Of a stretch of DNA of 64,000 nucleotides, positions 36,258 to 49,306 are shown piece by piece; position 1 is the stretch's first letter; each line of letters begins with the position of its first letter. Below the pieces are notes generated by a model. That model was given only the letters and a program-made list of their open reading frames with translations. It was not told the DNA's origin and ran no database searches. The DNA is from Heterobilharzia americana (Eukaryota; Platyhelminthes; Trematoda; Strigeidida; Schistosomatidae), in contig OX104127.1 in NCBI GenBank assembly GCA_944470555.2, positions 130,077,113 through 130,141,112 on the forward strand, read 5' to 3'. The translations under genes were made by a program, and so were the position numbers.

Positions 36258-37144
36258 CTGAAATGATAGAAAGAAACAAGAATACGAATAACTTAACGAA
36301 GAGACGATTCATTATTTTAAATCTACAAAACTATTAGTTCCGTGGTTATTAATTTCCACCTTCGGAACCTTATTCGATATGATTATAGAGAAGGGATTAC
36401 ATCAAAAACTCATACAATACCCCTATGTTTTATCAAACACATAAATCTGATTAGCAAACGTCGGCTTAATTTTTATCAGCCACCCAAAGGACTCATGTGT
36501 TCTAGAGTTATTAAGACGGAAAATGAGAGCGGTTGAATCTCAGTCTCAGAAGATCCCAATTTTTCAGTTGGTGCTTCTGCGTTCACCTGCTTTAACTACA
36601 CTTTTCAAATGACAGTTAGACGAAATCAAAATTTGGAGGTTGGTTTGTTCTAGTCAAAGCATCACTACTTGAGAGGATTCATCTACTTAATTTATAAACT
36701 TATCTCGAGGTTAAACTAAGTGAATTGAGTAAACATCACGGGTTCTACGCAACTCATATGTAAAACGCTCGTGTAAAATGCAAACAGGGAAGTAAGAGAC
36801 TGGAAAATGATAGTTTATTTAACCTCACTTGGAACTGTCTGCAAGCTCTCAGTGCAATCTTACTGACAACATTTATTCGGTAATTGATTGAGATAACAGG
36901 CATATTACAGTTATACATTCATTCTAATATGCTGATAAATATTGAAATAATGAGGTGAGTATATTTTGGCTGCTTTTCTACTTTCACTTTCACTCTGATT
37001 GAAGATATGATAATTTAAAATGGAAATACAGTTGGCGCCACATCTAGAAAGCCAATGAACTGTCGGAAGTTTTAACGAGGGTGTGACAAAGTGAAAATAA
37101 TTTGCTAATTAGTCATTTATTTGATAGCATTGGTTCATTTGAGT

Positions 37145-37330
37145 TAGCTAACTAGATTTGGTGGTTAAGAATATTTCAGAGCCTTTGTGGACTGGCTTTA
37201 CCTTGACATGCCGCTGATGAGCTCAGAGCTCAGTAAAATCTGACGATCAGAGTGAGTGGTTCATCTTCAATTACATTTCCCTGAGGTTTATTCCACTAGG
37301 CGTAGTCTCACAAAGTATTTGTTTCTTCTT
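37145..37330. repeat. Short dispersed repeat, family D
   Basis: Partner of 29675-29870. It includes CGCTGATGAGCTCAGAGCTC, which resembles a hammerhead core with stem II but lacks a clean GAAA after it. Confidence 0.45.
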
Positions 37331-39164
37331 TCTGTTTTTGAATCTCTTTGTTGAATCGCGATTGGACACTTACTTTCAAACCCAGTCGATTTTCTTTTTA
37401 GTCAGCGTGATAGCTTACATCTATAGTGCCCCTTAATTTCTGCACTTGCCTTGTCCTAATGTATTTTACTGACTATAGGGAAGCAGCTATTGCTTTGTTC
37501 TTCTTGGTAAGTTTCTTATAGGGTAGTGAGAACTCTAATGGGGTGCTTTTTCGTTGCTTGTAAAACTAAGGGTTACTTCATAAACTTTTGGTTAATGAAG
37601 ATATCTTCGGTTAATTTGTAGGGAACTGAGTTTTAAATCTCACCTTCGCTCATGCTCGCAATGAGTGAATAGAGGACAAGATTAGTTGATATATCAATCG
37701 CTACAATGTTATTTGATTCTGTAAGTTTTGTTTAATGTTTCTACTCTAGTTTCCGGCTGATTCTTGTAACATAGTATGTAAATAAGGTTTGAATTATATA
37801 TACTGCTGACTAACATTAATGTTTGGAAACCATTCTTCTCATAAAACACCATTGCTCACTAGGCCGATCAAAGAGAAGTGAACTTCACAGTATCGTCTCC
37901 CTCTTTGGAGTCAAGGTCATCAGCCATGTACGTAGATTCATCCAGGGCCTACACTCGTGCACCTTTTCTTTACACTTTCTTGATGCTGTTCATGACGGTC
38001 AACAGACCATGCATCTTCCAAATAAACTGAAAACTAGGTAAGTAGATAACATGAGTAATCTTATTACATGTCCTAAGTGAAAAATCTAGTAATCATGAGT
38101 AGAATTCACACTAACTCCATGACTTAATAATCTTCCAAAACATGAAGGGTGTACAAAAGGGAATAATCATCTTAATGATATGTCTCATTTCGCAGCCTAG
38201 TTCCTTTCTATTCATTACGCATCTGAATCTATAAAGTGATGATATATACTGGTTGAATAATGAAGTTTACTTGTGATATATTAAGGAAGTTAAATTGTGT
38301 AGAAACAATAAAAGTTAAATATTTACTAGTAATATTCTGAAATATTCCCGGAAAACTAAATGTTGAAAACAATTGTGCTTCCTTCTGCATTGGTTTGACT
38401 CAGTAATGTTGGCTCTTTTATTAAATTCAAAAATCTTAGATTATGTTTGCAGTCTGTTTGTTTCGAAAATATCATAGGGTATATGTAACAGTCATCAAAG
38501 TTTGACATTCGTAGTTATTTCAGCATCAACAGATAGGTCGGAGAGTTACATCATTTAATTTACTTTTCAACATTTTCAGTGGACAGTAATCTAATTTTAC
38601 CACGAACTCGTGAAATGTCCATTCTGATTTCTGTACTACAGTACTATAAGTCACGTTGAGATAATCTTAGTAAAAGCAGATAATTACGTGATAAAATTCT
38701 TTTGCTTTCCTATCGGAAATCGATGAAAATCTTGGTAACTTAATCAGCAAACCACAAAATTAAGGTTGCAGATACCAAGGTAAGTTTGTTCAACACTAAT
38801 AGTTAATAGTATCTTGTCTCTTGATATTCTTAAATATCATCTTAACGCAATATTTACTTCCGGTCTATACTTGGCATATATGAAACTCATAACTTTATAC
38901 CATTTTCTTCTGATTTGCTTCATCAATATATGTTGCACAGCTAATGGCCAACAAAAATCAAAAGAGGTTACCTGAAGTTTTATGTAACCAGGCTTTTACA
39001 CTGTCTAAACAAGTTGAACAATATTTTTAATGCCATTGTCATAGTTATTGTATCGCAAACCAACGATGGGTGGTAGGTAGAATCGAAAGTTATTTTTCTA
39101 ACTTTTGTAATTACAAAAAACATACAACTAATTTTTGCACTGATTAGTCGACAGGAAGGTAACT
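37331..39164 (-). other. Intron sequence with a GC-richer patch
   Basis: Mostly AT-rich. A patch at about 37860-38020 is GC-richer and has frames with many stops on both strands; it looks like a decayed mobile element, but I cannot name it. Confidence 0.35.
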
Positions 39165-39700
39165 AGTTTCATATTGTCTAGTCCTAAGTTCTGACCAAAT
39201 TCTGTTGATCATTTCGTGATATGGCCACCAAGCGTAGAAACTAACCATCTCGACGTATTGGTTGGTTTCATGCTTTCTGGTACTCACCAACGAGGCCTTT
39301 CGACGGGAATGATGTCCCAGCTGAGGTTCAGGGATTTATGTCGACTTCGTCTATCCAACTAACATACATTCAGGTGCTTTACAATTGTGAGTCCCCTAGC
39401 TCGATGGCTGGATTGCAAAAATTGATTGATAGAGCTCGATCAGCACACTGGACAGAAAAAAGAAATTGGTTGCCTCCTAGTAACCAACCAATATCCCTGA
39501 TACAGTCTTGTGGAATGTCGGTCGCGGCTCGAATAGCTAAGTGGTAACGTCTCCGACTACATCACTGTGGAACGAGGCTTCGAACCACAAGTGGGACATG
39601 AGTTTTACCAAGGATGTAGATACACCTTGCTGATGAGTGCCCTAAAGCATGAAACCTAGGTCCAAGGTTTCTCATCCATTACTTCCAGCCAAGTAATGGC
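39165..39700. repeat. Family B tRNA-like SINE, inverted pair
   Basis: The right arm (about 39530-39700, plus) has an A-box-like TAGCTAAGTGGTAACG and a B-box-like GGCTTCGAACC and matches the complement of the copy at 25.33 kb (ATGAAACCTAGGTCCAAGG). The left arm (about 39165-39330) has the opposite sense (GGCCTTTCGACGGGAATGATG, CATGCTTTCTGGTACTCACC). About 200 bases separate the arms. Confidence 0.55.
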
Positions 39701-40324
39701 TAGATTTTGTATACATATCTCGTTCAGAAGTAATTTTTAATCTAATACATTGAAAAAAATCACTACAGGTCTCAACAAAATCATTTTCAAAAGTTTCAGT
39801 TGGTAAAATAGTACTCAGTTACTTGGATGGGTTAGTAAAATTGGTAAGAATGATAATAATTTGAATCAGTTCGCACTCTTAGAGGGTGGCATTCTGATTC
39901 TCCGTCCCTGTGTTCAAGAAACGCATTAATATCAGCTGAGTACGTTGTACCTATCTAGAGAACCCTTAACGTGTACCAATACGAACTAACTGAATATATA
40001 TTAACAAATAATTATTGAAGTTAGGTTTCAAAGCTGACATTAGCTACCCTTGAAACTTATTGTGGTCTTTCGCTAAATGTTCTACACTTCCTTTGAAATG
40101 AGAAGTTGAATATTTTAATTTTACAAAAATAAGCAATTAGGCTGCAAATGACCACTTGTGAGGATGGATACCTGCAAAGTTTTACAGTGAACAGTTAGAA
40201 GCGTAACACCCTGAAATAATAGTGAACAAATTTATAACCTAACATTAACATCCCATTCTATGCTAAGATTGAAATGATTTTCAGAATTAACAATGAAAGT
40301 TGTTTAAAACAAAACGGTCGTTAC

Positions 40325-40624
40325 TTTGAGTATCTGTTCCTTTAGGTGGCTTTGGTAAGCAGTGATACTGACATGCACTACGTGTGGCATAGACTCCTTC
40401 AGGTAAACTTCCAGTTCTTGCTTGCCAAACTCCAAGCCATTGACTTGTTCTTCTCAAGCGGAATGAAAATCTTTTCTCAGATACTGTTAATTCACTTGGC
40501 TTGTCATCAGGTTCACACATTTCAAAAAAGTAACAGTCGCCAATGGAATGGTTGTAAGCCCAAGCTTGAATTCCACTTCCAGGACATTGTTTAACTGGTT
40601 TGTCAAAGTGACAGCGAGCAAATT
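40325..40624 (-). CDS. Kunitz exon 10, long insert before Cys5
   Basis: Phase 1-1 exon of 300 bases, with acceptor TGAAAAG at 40626-40625 (few pyrimidines) and donor GTAACG at 40324. It encodes RCHFDKPVKQC, AWAYNHSIGDC, FFEMC, then about 45 residues rich in Arg, Ser and Trp in place of the short segment before cysteine 5, then SACQYHC. P1 is Pro. The insertion falls in the loop between cysteines 4 and 5. The recovered upstream part contains three of the six cysteines, so the exon is real although diverged. Confidence 0.78.
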
Positions 40625-43140
40625 CTTTTCATAGAATAATTCATGAAAGGAAAACATCATTAAAAGTTATAAAGTGCAACTAAATTAGGGTTTGTAAATT
40701 TTCTAATCTTTTTAATGAACCGGCAGTGATCAGAACAAAATGTCTATTAAAAAGTAAGCCATTTGAACAGAAAAGTTTGTTTCTTTTTCATAATCCGTGA
40801 ATGCATTGTATTAAAAATTTACGATATCATCGGCTGGTAATCATCCTCATACTAGTTGAACTCAAATACTCGTTCTTTGGAGAAGTCGTGATGAAAGTAC
40901 TAACAAACGAACGCATGGGCTGGCGAAATACTCGAACTCTCTTTTCGTTCATGAACTCATGAAAGCAGGAGTTTTGGGTGAATGAATTTCTGTCAAATCC
41001 ATGGTATACAATATAATGATAAGCATTTTTCACCTTTTTTCAGCTTTACAAAATGTACTACTGATTATATGAACACTTTCAGACCACTTATGCTTATTAG
41101 TAGTGCTCTGTATCCGCATTAGATTGATCTAAACAAGAGACGGTCATTTCTCACTTTTGGGCCAGACCTAATCAGTGGACCTCTCGGAATAATTTAGTTC
41201 AAATCACGCATTGCTCAAAATATCCGGATTCTGGATAGGTACTTGGGTAGGGTGATCATAATTAGGATTACACAAGGTATTCGAAAAATATACATTCCTT
41301 CTTGAGAAATCTCATTGTGATTTCCATAGCTTTCCCATGTTACCAGTAAGTATACATTCTTCTTCGGATACTTTCATAGTCCAGAACAACCACTTATGCA
41401 ACTCTCCATTGAGATGCTGACCTTTCGTTTGTGTTTACCTTTGTATCAAAATAAGTTAATATTCATCCAACTGGAAATTTTTATCTTCAACATAGTGTTT
41501 ATATGATGCCCAACGTTATACAGACTATACAATTTAAGCGTTTCTTGAACATCTATAAACTTTATGCGTGACTGACACTTGACGGATTGAAAAGTAACTT
41601 GATTTTATGTTGGGTTTTTTGTCCATGAAGAACAAAATATCAGTAAGGTTGACTGGACCAGTTTTCTTTTCCAGACTACTTTCGATAGGACGTGTTAAAT
41701 ATGTTAGTTTACGCTCATTAGAAATTATCTCTTTTTGCGTATGTTTGTTTATTTAATATGTGATGCAGTGACAAAGTATTACTTACTGAATAAACTTTCG
41801 GATACAAATGACTCTCTAACCAAATCAACTTTCAGACAATTTTCAAACTTTTGTTTAGTGATTCTTTATTCTTTTATTTTCAGTAGCAATAGAGTTTCTC
41901 AAATATCTACGATATGTGATGCATTATTCTTGTTGGATGTTGTAAGTGTTTATTTGATGAAAAAGGATCCGATAAACAAACTTTCCCCTTAACTGAGTAC
42001 ATTAAACTTAAGAAATATCACCCTATCCAGCCTTAAAGACGGCTATAAGTCAGTACATGCATCATGCGGACAGCGTTTTCCCAGTTTAATCGCCTCATTA
42101 GGGCTGACCACTCTTTGTTTAACTAAATTGCCTTGTACCGATATCCTAACAGACACCAACAGGCTATTTTGACTTGTCTAGTTGACTCACAACTGTTGCA
42201 TTTTACTTGGTAGATTGAACCACTTGGTTCACTTGATTCAATAGGATGTTCCAGCCAACAAATTTCCTTTTTGATGATTATCGAATGTGGATTTAAAAAG
42301 ATTAATAGAAAGTTATAATGGTGATCAGTCATAGCTTAAAAGTTCAGAATCAGTAGTGCTGCGGACGATATTGTTACTTCTATGTAGGTTATCTATTAGC
42401 ATTCAAGGCGTCACTTAATCGGTTTATTGTATTCTATAGAGGATCTCCATAAACACTTCTCGAAGACAGTCTTTGATTTGAGAATAGCTTTATAATTCAG
42501 CCAAAACTTTAAAGTTGCATTATTCAAGTAGTATTTTGTGCACAATTCCATGCATGTAATAGGACGACATATATAGCAGTTCAATTATATTTCAATCTTG
42601 TTTTTATTAGAGTTGCAGTTTGAAGCGAATCTCTCTCAAATACGAAGGTCTGGTTGACTAAAATTAAAATATCGACCCATGTAGACCACTAGTAGGAACT
42701 TATGGAACCAAAAGCAACCAGCCTGGTTGATCTTAGTAATACAGTCAGTACGAAGAACGTAATTCCTAATTATATTCTAGGTATTCACTGAGCACTAATA
42801 CTGCATGATTAGAGCAAAGGGCTCGCCTTATTTGAGATACTATTGACAGTAAACGGTGATGTTTATTTTTATGCCCGGTAATTCTGTCTGTACCGGTTTC
42901 GAACTCTGAACAGCGTATGAGTAATTTGGTGATGACAAGTTTAAGGTAAGTTATGACAGATAGATATCCTGGGTTTGGCATATATTTTGAAAAGAAAGGC
43001 AAAATATTCATGCGTGAAAAAAGCTCTTTACTTAGCCGTTGAATAAGTTTTGCTAATACACGGAAATGCGAGTTCTGTGGTTGGGCAGATCAGTGCTCAT
43101 GAGATAAATTCCCACTGTGGTGATGTCATGTAGCCTACTT
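40625..43140 (-). other. Intron sequence, nothing recognised
   Basis: No gene seen. A cysteine-containing minus frame at 42332-42123 has no Kunitz spacing and no splice support. Confidence 0.4.
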
Positions 43141-43205
43141 GATGGCTAGCAGCAGAGTCCAAGATAAGCTTTTCGTCCCATTTGGGACTCGTCAGCTGGA
43201 GGCTC
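43141..43205 (-). ncRNA. Hammerhead ribozyme motif (Sm-alpha type)
   Basis: Minus strand: CTGACGA at 43195-43189, a perfect stem II (GTCCC, loop AAAT, GGGAC), GAAA at 43074-43071 plus 100 (43174-43171), and an ATC cleavage triplet ending at 43163. Stem I pairs CCAG (43199-43196) with TTGG. Core bases are intact. Stem III is weak (A against A after the first pair), and such short stem III forms are known to act poorly as monomers, so activity is doubtful. Confidence 0.6.
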
Positions 43206-43400
43206 CTGGACCCAGTGAGTGATATTGTTGCCATGGAGACTAGAACTCAGTGCCGAATGCTTCAAACGAGAAAGCGTTATCTGTTGGGCCACTAGGGCAC
43301 GACAGCCACCACTTGTGTAACGGGTATCAGTTGTTCTTTATTTATACTTATAATTTCCCGCTGCTATACTGGGTTGAGTTGACTGACCTTTGTGGAAATG
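43141..43400 (-). repeat. Sm-alpha-like SINE, full-length type
   Basis: The best-preserved single copy. In plus-strand order it has the hammerhead part (TCGTCCCATTTGGGACTCG), the tRNA-derived part (GAGACTAGAACTCAGTGCC, TGGGCCACTAGGGCACGACAG), and the 3' part (GGGTATCAGTTGTTC, CTGCTATACTGGGTTGAG). The active direction of both ribozyme and tRNA-like promoter is the minus strand, the same as the host gene. Confidence 0.8.
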
Positions 43401-45065
43401 TTTGTTTACTTATTCACATCACTAGAATTATCAAAATTACTCATTTTTGAATAGTACTCTCACGAGAAATCAATGAGCATCTATCATTCAGAGTTAACTA
43501 CGTCAGATCGAGTTTAAGGACGTCCGTCATGTACAGATCACATATTTTTCCTTAACATCGATTTTATACAAATCAAAAAGATTATTTTGATAATAACATT
43601 GTAAGGAGTCATACAGTTTGATGTAATGTATACATACACAAACTATGTTAAATCATATCAGCTATCCGAAAGAAAAAAACTGCGCACAATATACAGAAAC
43701 TGTTGCGCATTTTTCACGAGATGATTTTAGCACAGCTTAAATTTTGGATTGAAACTGACAATGGAACAATAATAGCCTGTGTAATAAAAACTCGTTTAAA
43801 TAATTAAACAACTAAAACTAAACAAATTTCCTAGAAAAGATAATAAACATGTGATATTGTGCCAATAAATATTCACTTTATGCACACTAATAGTGTACTG
43901 TAAAAGTACTTTTGATGTCATTACAAACAATAATTTGGTTGTTGTTTACTCCCTACTACATACTGCAATTTAGTTCAATTGTATTGTAGATTTGTTCCAA
44001 GTAGATTAGTTCGGTATGCCTAATTTAGAAGTTACAATTACTAACACACTTTAACATGAGGAAATAAAAAAGTTGTTGGTTTATTGAATCTAAGCTAAGA
44101 GAGGTTAACCCACTACTGATTTGTTCTTCAAACAGAAGTCCCTAAAGGCCCTTCACGTTTACAGAAGGTCTTCTATAAAACCAGGCTGTTAACTGATGAG
44201 TGTGTTTAGGTGCCATTCAACCTTTGGTTACCTAAATGTAAAGAAGTACTCATTAAACTTAGTACTGAGTATATCACAAGTTGGTTAACAACCATGAAGG
44301 CCAAAGATGATTATTTCAATCAAATAATAAGCTAAGAAAAGAAAACTTCGTAGTTAGACCCCGAGTAACTATGTGTGAGTATTAAAATCTCGCAGGAAAC
44401 ATACTGAAACCTTCCAAAAACAGATGACTACCTTATGAAGAAGAAGTAACAGTATGAAGTGAAACCTTTTCATTATCCTTGCAATTCCTTCCTCCAAGTC
44501 TTACTGATCTCTTGCTGATTAAAAGTCTGGAAAACCAAATAATAGTCATCTCTCACAGACCGAATGAACAACATTCATAATTTTACTGCTTGTGTATAGC
44601 ATTTTCGTTATTACCAATAAATAATTAAGTAGCTATTAGGTTCCCTGAACACTTGCCTACCAGTATGGATGAAGGTAGCTGATATATGCACAATAAAGGT
44701 TATACCGAGAAATAAGTTTGACTGGGGCTTCTCAATTTCGTTCTCATTCACACAGTTTTCATAATGTCATACTTAAGTTACTGCGATGGTCCTACTCGCA
44801 GTACCATTTTGAGCTTTTTAAAATACTGTAACTTCCTATGAGAGACTGAGTTGAATACCTGCTTTGTATTTTCACTTCAGCATTCTTCAATCTATTTCTG
44901 AAGTTAAAGAGATATGATCCATAAATTTGCTTAATTCTTACATCTGACAAAGTATACGATTTTGGTCGATCCAGTGAAATTCAAAATCGCATGAATTAAA
45001 GAATACTATTCATTTAAATTAGCGCTGTTATGTGAACTTACGGAAAATATCTTCGCGTTACTTAC
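43401..45065 (-). other. Intron sequence, nothing recognised
   Basis: AT-rich, with no additional Kunitz-like exon seen. Confidence 0.45.
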
Positions 45066-45293
45066 TTGGATTTCTCAGTCGATTTTCACATATCCTTTGA
45101 CAGCTTCCTAGTGTGTCAAAATGATTTCCACGAGCTCCACAACCTGTGTAAGTGTAAGGTTGACACTGACCTAACCGACGATCATAGTAGTAACGAGTCA
45201 ATGGTACATATGGATATTCGCTGGTTGTTTGATACTGACCGCCAGATAATGAACAAGTTCCATAACTGTGACTATCCAAACAAATGTCCCAAG
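45066..45293 (-). CDS. Kunitz exon 9
   Basis: Phase 1-1 exon with acceptor TGATTTCAG at 45295-45294 and donor GTAAGT at 45065. It encodes CLDSHSYGTC, a long Tyr-rich first loop, TRYYYDRRLGQC, TYTGCGARGNHF and SCQRIC. All six cysteines are present and P1 is Ser. The loop between cysteines 2 and 3 is about ten residues longer than usual. Confidence 0.9.
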
Positions 45294-46644
45294 CTGAAAT
45301 CATATATTACAAGCGATTGTGTTGTCAAAACTCTACTACTTTAGAAGACAAACATAGTAGAAGGACTTCTTAAGTTCCGTAAAAGTATTTCGACGTCAAT
45401 AACATATGAGGAAGCAATAAATTTATAGACTTCCATCTAATTTTCATAGCTGGAAATTTTAGATGCTTTATTTCGTGTTCTTTCCAGAACTATTCAGAAA
45501 AGTAAAATTCCTAACTTACGTGTTGACGTCATCACATTTAAGGCGCCTAAATCAAGTGCAGCTCACTACAAATTTTTTCATCACTATTCAACTTATCTAC
45601 TATATTACCTTATCATGCAAGAACATCGGTAAAGTCTAAGCAAAAATGTGTACTGGATAGGTATACCAAGATCTTTAAGAACTTTTAACTACTGAACCTA
45701 TAGGACTTGTTTCTCGGAGAAAATTACGGAACTCCATTTCGATAGTCATCAGACTACTTTCATGGGATGGATCCCATCACAGCAGTGTGAGATGTGAAGC
45801 TTTGTAAAAATGTATCATGAGTGGTTTGTGACTGAAAAGTTATGAAGTCTTTATCTAGCCATTTGAATCTCATCCATTAACAGGTAGATAGCAGGCTAAT
45901 GGGTTTTGTCCTTTAAAGAGTTATAAGCATTCACAGAGAATAACTATCAAATGCCATCAGCTGTATGAGGTCACTGAAATGCTTAATCACGTCTACATCT
46001 CATGAGACTTGCCTAGTTTCTGTTTGCCAAACAAGTTTAGAAGGAATAAAATAGTGTATATAAGCTTTCATTGTTAAATTTATAAATGCAACTGCAACTA
46101 ATCAACTCATAAAACTATTTATAAGTCTAATACTTAAGGAATAATTAATTTCCGAATAATTTTTCCCTGATTAATAGATTGCCAGTCTTGTGACTCAAGG
46201 ATTACTGGTTCAAACCACTATATGATTTCAGCTTTACACACAATAACTACATAACAAAAATTGTTCGCCAACCAAACCTATCTAACATCGTTGGAGAACC
46301 TAGAGTTTAAATTGTTGAAATCACTGTATTTCAACAAGCAACCCATTTATTAGTTTTTGCGCCCTACGCTTTTTTGCTATCTTCTTCCAGAAACTGGAGC
46401 TTAAATAACTTCAGTGAACAGATATGTTCAAAAACAAATGAATATTGGATTAACAGTGGATACTGAGAAAAGGAAACATACAACTGTAAGCATTAGTTGC
46501 ACAATAAATATTCACTGAGTTTAACAATATTCAGTGACAAGAGATTATTCTGGTAGTATACCAACAGATGCCATGAAAGGAGGTTTTCTGATCACTCAAA
46601 TGCCTTCCTGTTGCCCACTTGGTAGTTTTTAGGAATAGAATGAT

Positions 46645-46830
46645 TTCAAGGTTGCATTCATCACGAACTGGTGTTGTTTCGAAAATACTGTGCACGTAAG
46701 AGCACGGAACAACTGTTCCGTCCTAGTAGGAGACTCCATGGCTGTATGCTCTCTGTGTCTTCCAAGCGATCGGGTCCAACTTTCCAGGTTTTATGACCAG
46801 CACATTTTGCCATCCGGACACTGGATTATA
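46645..46830. repeat. Single arm of a family C repeat (diverged)
   Basis: CAAGGTTGCATTCATCACGAACTGG parallels TTGGTATTCATCATGGACTGG at 12.9 kb, and GACCAGCACATTTTGCCATCC parallels GCCAGCACATTGCCATTG. Confidence 0.55.
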
Positions 46831-47870
46831 TCTCAATGGTCCACATTTCCCAATTTCCGTCAATCTGTGATTTAGCATGATTATCTTACAATGCAATCAG
46901 AGAGTATTTTTCCTCATATCCAAAATGATTAACCCCACACTTCACTACTTCGCATTAGAATTTCCGGATACCCATTTCTAAGCAGGTAGTTAATTTATAA
47001 GAGAGAGTAGTTGAACTGGTAGTTCCTAGGAAGTGCGATCATTCTGACAGCCGAAAATCGATCAGTACGTATATCTTTATGGATGAACAGTCGCTCTATT
47101 ATCAAATGAATCGATAGTTTCTGAACAGATCTTAAATGAATGTCTCCTTACGTAGGATGAAAATGTTCTCATTTTGCTCTAAATAGTATTAAAATCAAAA
47201 GCGCATTATTGTGTAAATTTACTGACAACAAGTATACGCAATATTCAGGTATTGTGATGCATCAGACAGCTCGACTTCTCAACTTTGAAAGATTAATGTC
47301 GACCAAAATTTGTATTTAGCATAAGTTTTAGGCAGCCATACAGACAGACAAATCCACGTAGAACCTTGCACACAAGTGCATCAGTTCAAGTTGCCACAGT
47401 AGCATGCGAATGAAAAGTAGGTAAAAAAGGCTAATATCAAAGGTGAAAAAGTCGTGTGGAAGGACAAGTATTACACTCGAGACACTTTGCAGTTTTTAGT
47501 TTTCCACCACTGGTTAATATCGGTCAAGATGACCAGCCACTGGAAGCACGTGGGCTCCTGTGAGGATGCCTGCATATTACCACCAGTTTCAGTGTGAAGA
47601 TTATGACCAATATTATACAGTGTTATAATAGACAGCAAGCAGTCGGATGGAGAAAAAGAATGAAGTGATGGGTAGTGAGTGTGAGTTCTAGATGGAATAA
47701 CATTACTCAATAGAAGGTAGGTATGTCGAGCTAACAGGCCTCAAATAGTACGGAATACAAGTTCTATATTACGTCACTAACCGCTATCTTTCATCACCAT
47801 CAAATATGTGAAATATCCTAAGACTTAATAGAAAACAATTATCAAATGTAGCACTTTTGTTCACACTTAC

Positions 47871-48188
47871 GATAACGATCCGTGTGATGTCGAGTAACTT
47901 GCTTCATTTTCTCAAATACCTGAGCACTTAACAATGGGGGTTCATCATAAATTAATAATGTTTCTTTCAAAGAACTTTCCAAAGATTTCGTGCTATTAGA
48001 TATACTTAGAAGGTGTGTTGAAAATTGAGAGCAAGCTAGTTCACATTCTTTTCGCGATAAAAATCGATTAAAGTTGCCCAGACAACCTCCATATAAAAAT
48101 ACTCGACATTTTGATGCACTGCTGTCATAGAAATAACGAGTTTGAAAACTTCCACATGGTCCAGGATCCTTTGGAAGCTGACATACTT
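47871..48188 (-). CDS. Kunitz exon 8, canonical domain plus linker
   Basis: Phase 1-1 exon with acceptor TTATACAG at 48190-48189 and donor GTAAGT at 47870. It has the most typical domain of the set: VCQLPKDPGPCGSF, TRYFYDSSASKC, FLYGGCLGNFNRF and KECELAC, six cysteines at normal spacing. P1 is Gly, so despite the fold-typical GPC it lacks a basic specificity residue. About 55 residues of charged, Ser-rich linker follow, with an NST glycosylation site. There is no ATG at the exon start. Confidence 0.92.
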
Positions 48189-48559
48189 CTGTATAAGAGA
48201 CAATATTATTATTAGCTAATATTTTCTCATATAAAGTTAAGTGTTTGAAAAAGTGGTTACACTGGTGTAATTTTAAATATCACTCAAGGTTTCATGAATA
48301 TTCTCCACCGGTAAGTCTAACCGCTTAAAAGTTGATAAAGTAGAAGCGACACACTGAAATGTGTACCTATTCAGTTTTATTGAGGATATTTTTCTGAATG
48401 AAAAGACTGTAGAGATAAATTTTACAATTAAATGTTAACTATGGCGGAAAAGTGGATGAAAAACACACTTATTGTCCCAGAAATATTCATAATTTCTTGT
48501 TATTTATTGACATTTGCAATTCTGTGTTGATATACTGAGTAGGATTGATCAAGCACTGT

Positions 48560-48870
48560 TGGTATATGAGTTCCTATGCGGATCCCATGATACCACCAGA
48601 ATCCAGCGGACGCGATTTGCCCTACTCAGGTGTATGTACCTGCCTCCTAGTTAAGGTTGCTGTTACCACTGAGACTCGAACTTCGTATCCTTCGCTTCAG
48701 ATGCAAAATCTTTAGCATAGCGGATAAGGATTATGGGTTTGAAGCGATGGGTATGAAGTTCGAGTCTTAGAGGGGACAGTTCCCCTCACTCGTGTGCTAA
48801 TACATCAGGCTGACGAGGCTCAAATAGACAATACGTACGTCCTGGATTTCACTGCTAGTCATAGTCGGAT
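48560..48870. repeat. Sm-alpha-like SINE, inverted pair
   Basis: The left arm (48560-48720) has the tRNA-like part on the minus strand (CTGAGACTCGAACTTCGTATC). The right arm (48721-48870) is its complement on the plus strand (GGGTATGAAGTTCGAGTCTTAG), followed by a hammerhead-like CTGACGAGGCTC...CGTCCTGGATTTCACTGCTAG with a damaged GAAA. The arms meet without a spacer. Confidence 0.7.
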
Positions 48871-49256
48871 CAATTAATCCTAATTTAGAAATGCGGTCAA
48901 GTTTATATCTAAGAAATTACCGTTTTACATTTTGACACAGTGTTGAACACCTTTTAACAGAAAGTAAAATTTATATCTGAAGGTTAATGTACACAAATTC
49001 TGTCATTTAGTCCGATATTTTCACACAAATTTATTGACCAATCAGTATACTATGATCCACAAGGTATGTAAGCCAGTAGATCAATCCCTTGTATTGAAAA
49101 TCAGATTACTGTGGATAATGTCAAGACGACTGAACACAATGAATATTAGCTACTCTTTGCTGTAAACGGTGTTCTTTACGCTCGTTAATTCATTTTCAAA
49201 AAACCTAATGTCATCGATTGCAAAGAGATTATAACTCTCTTAATCTGAAGACCATA

Positions 49257-49257
49257 T

Positions 49258-49306
<49 letters not shown>

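Noticed and set aside
35914..36312. Apparent signal peptide (hydrophobic run after a methionine) before Kunitz 11, suggesting a separate secreted Kunitz gene
   Set aside because: A clean CATTTCAG acceptor lies between the run and the domain, with the phase used by all neighbours. The hydrophobic run is better explained as the pyrimidine-rich intron end.
37860..38020. GC-richer patch as a possible exon
   Set aside because: Frames on both strands contain several stops and no flanking splice sites fit; a decayed mobile element is more likely.
42123..42332. Cysteine-containing minus-strand frame in the intron between exons 9 and 10
   Set aside because: Cysteine spacing does not fit a Kunitz domain, and no matching acceptor and donor pair was seen.
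48640..48720. Possible functional tRNA genes in the SINE bodies
   Set aside because: Only the A- and B-box-like parts are tRNA-like. The cloverleaf arms do not pair fully and they occur in repeats, so they are tRNA-derived SINEs.
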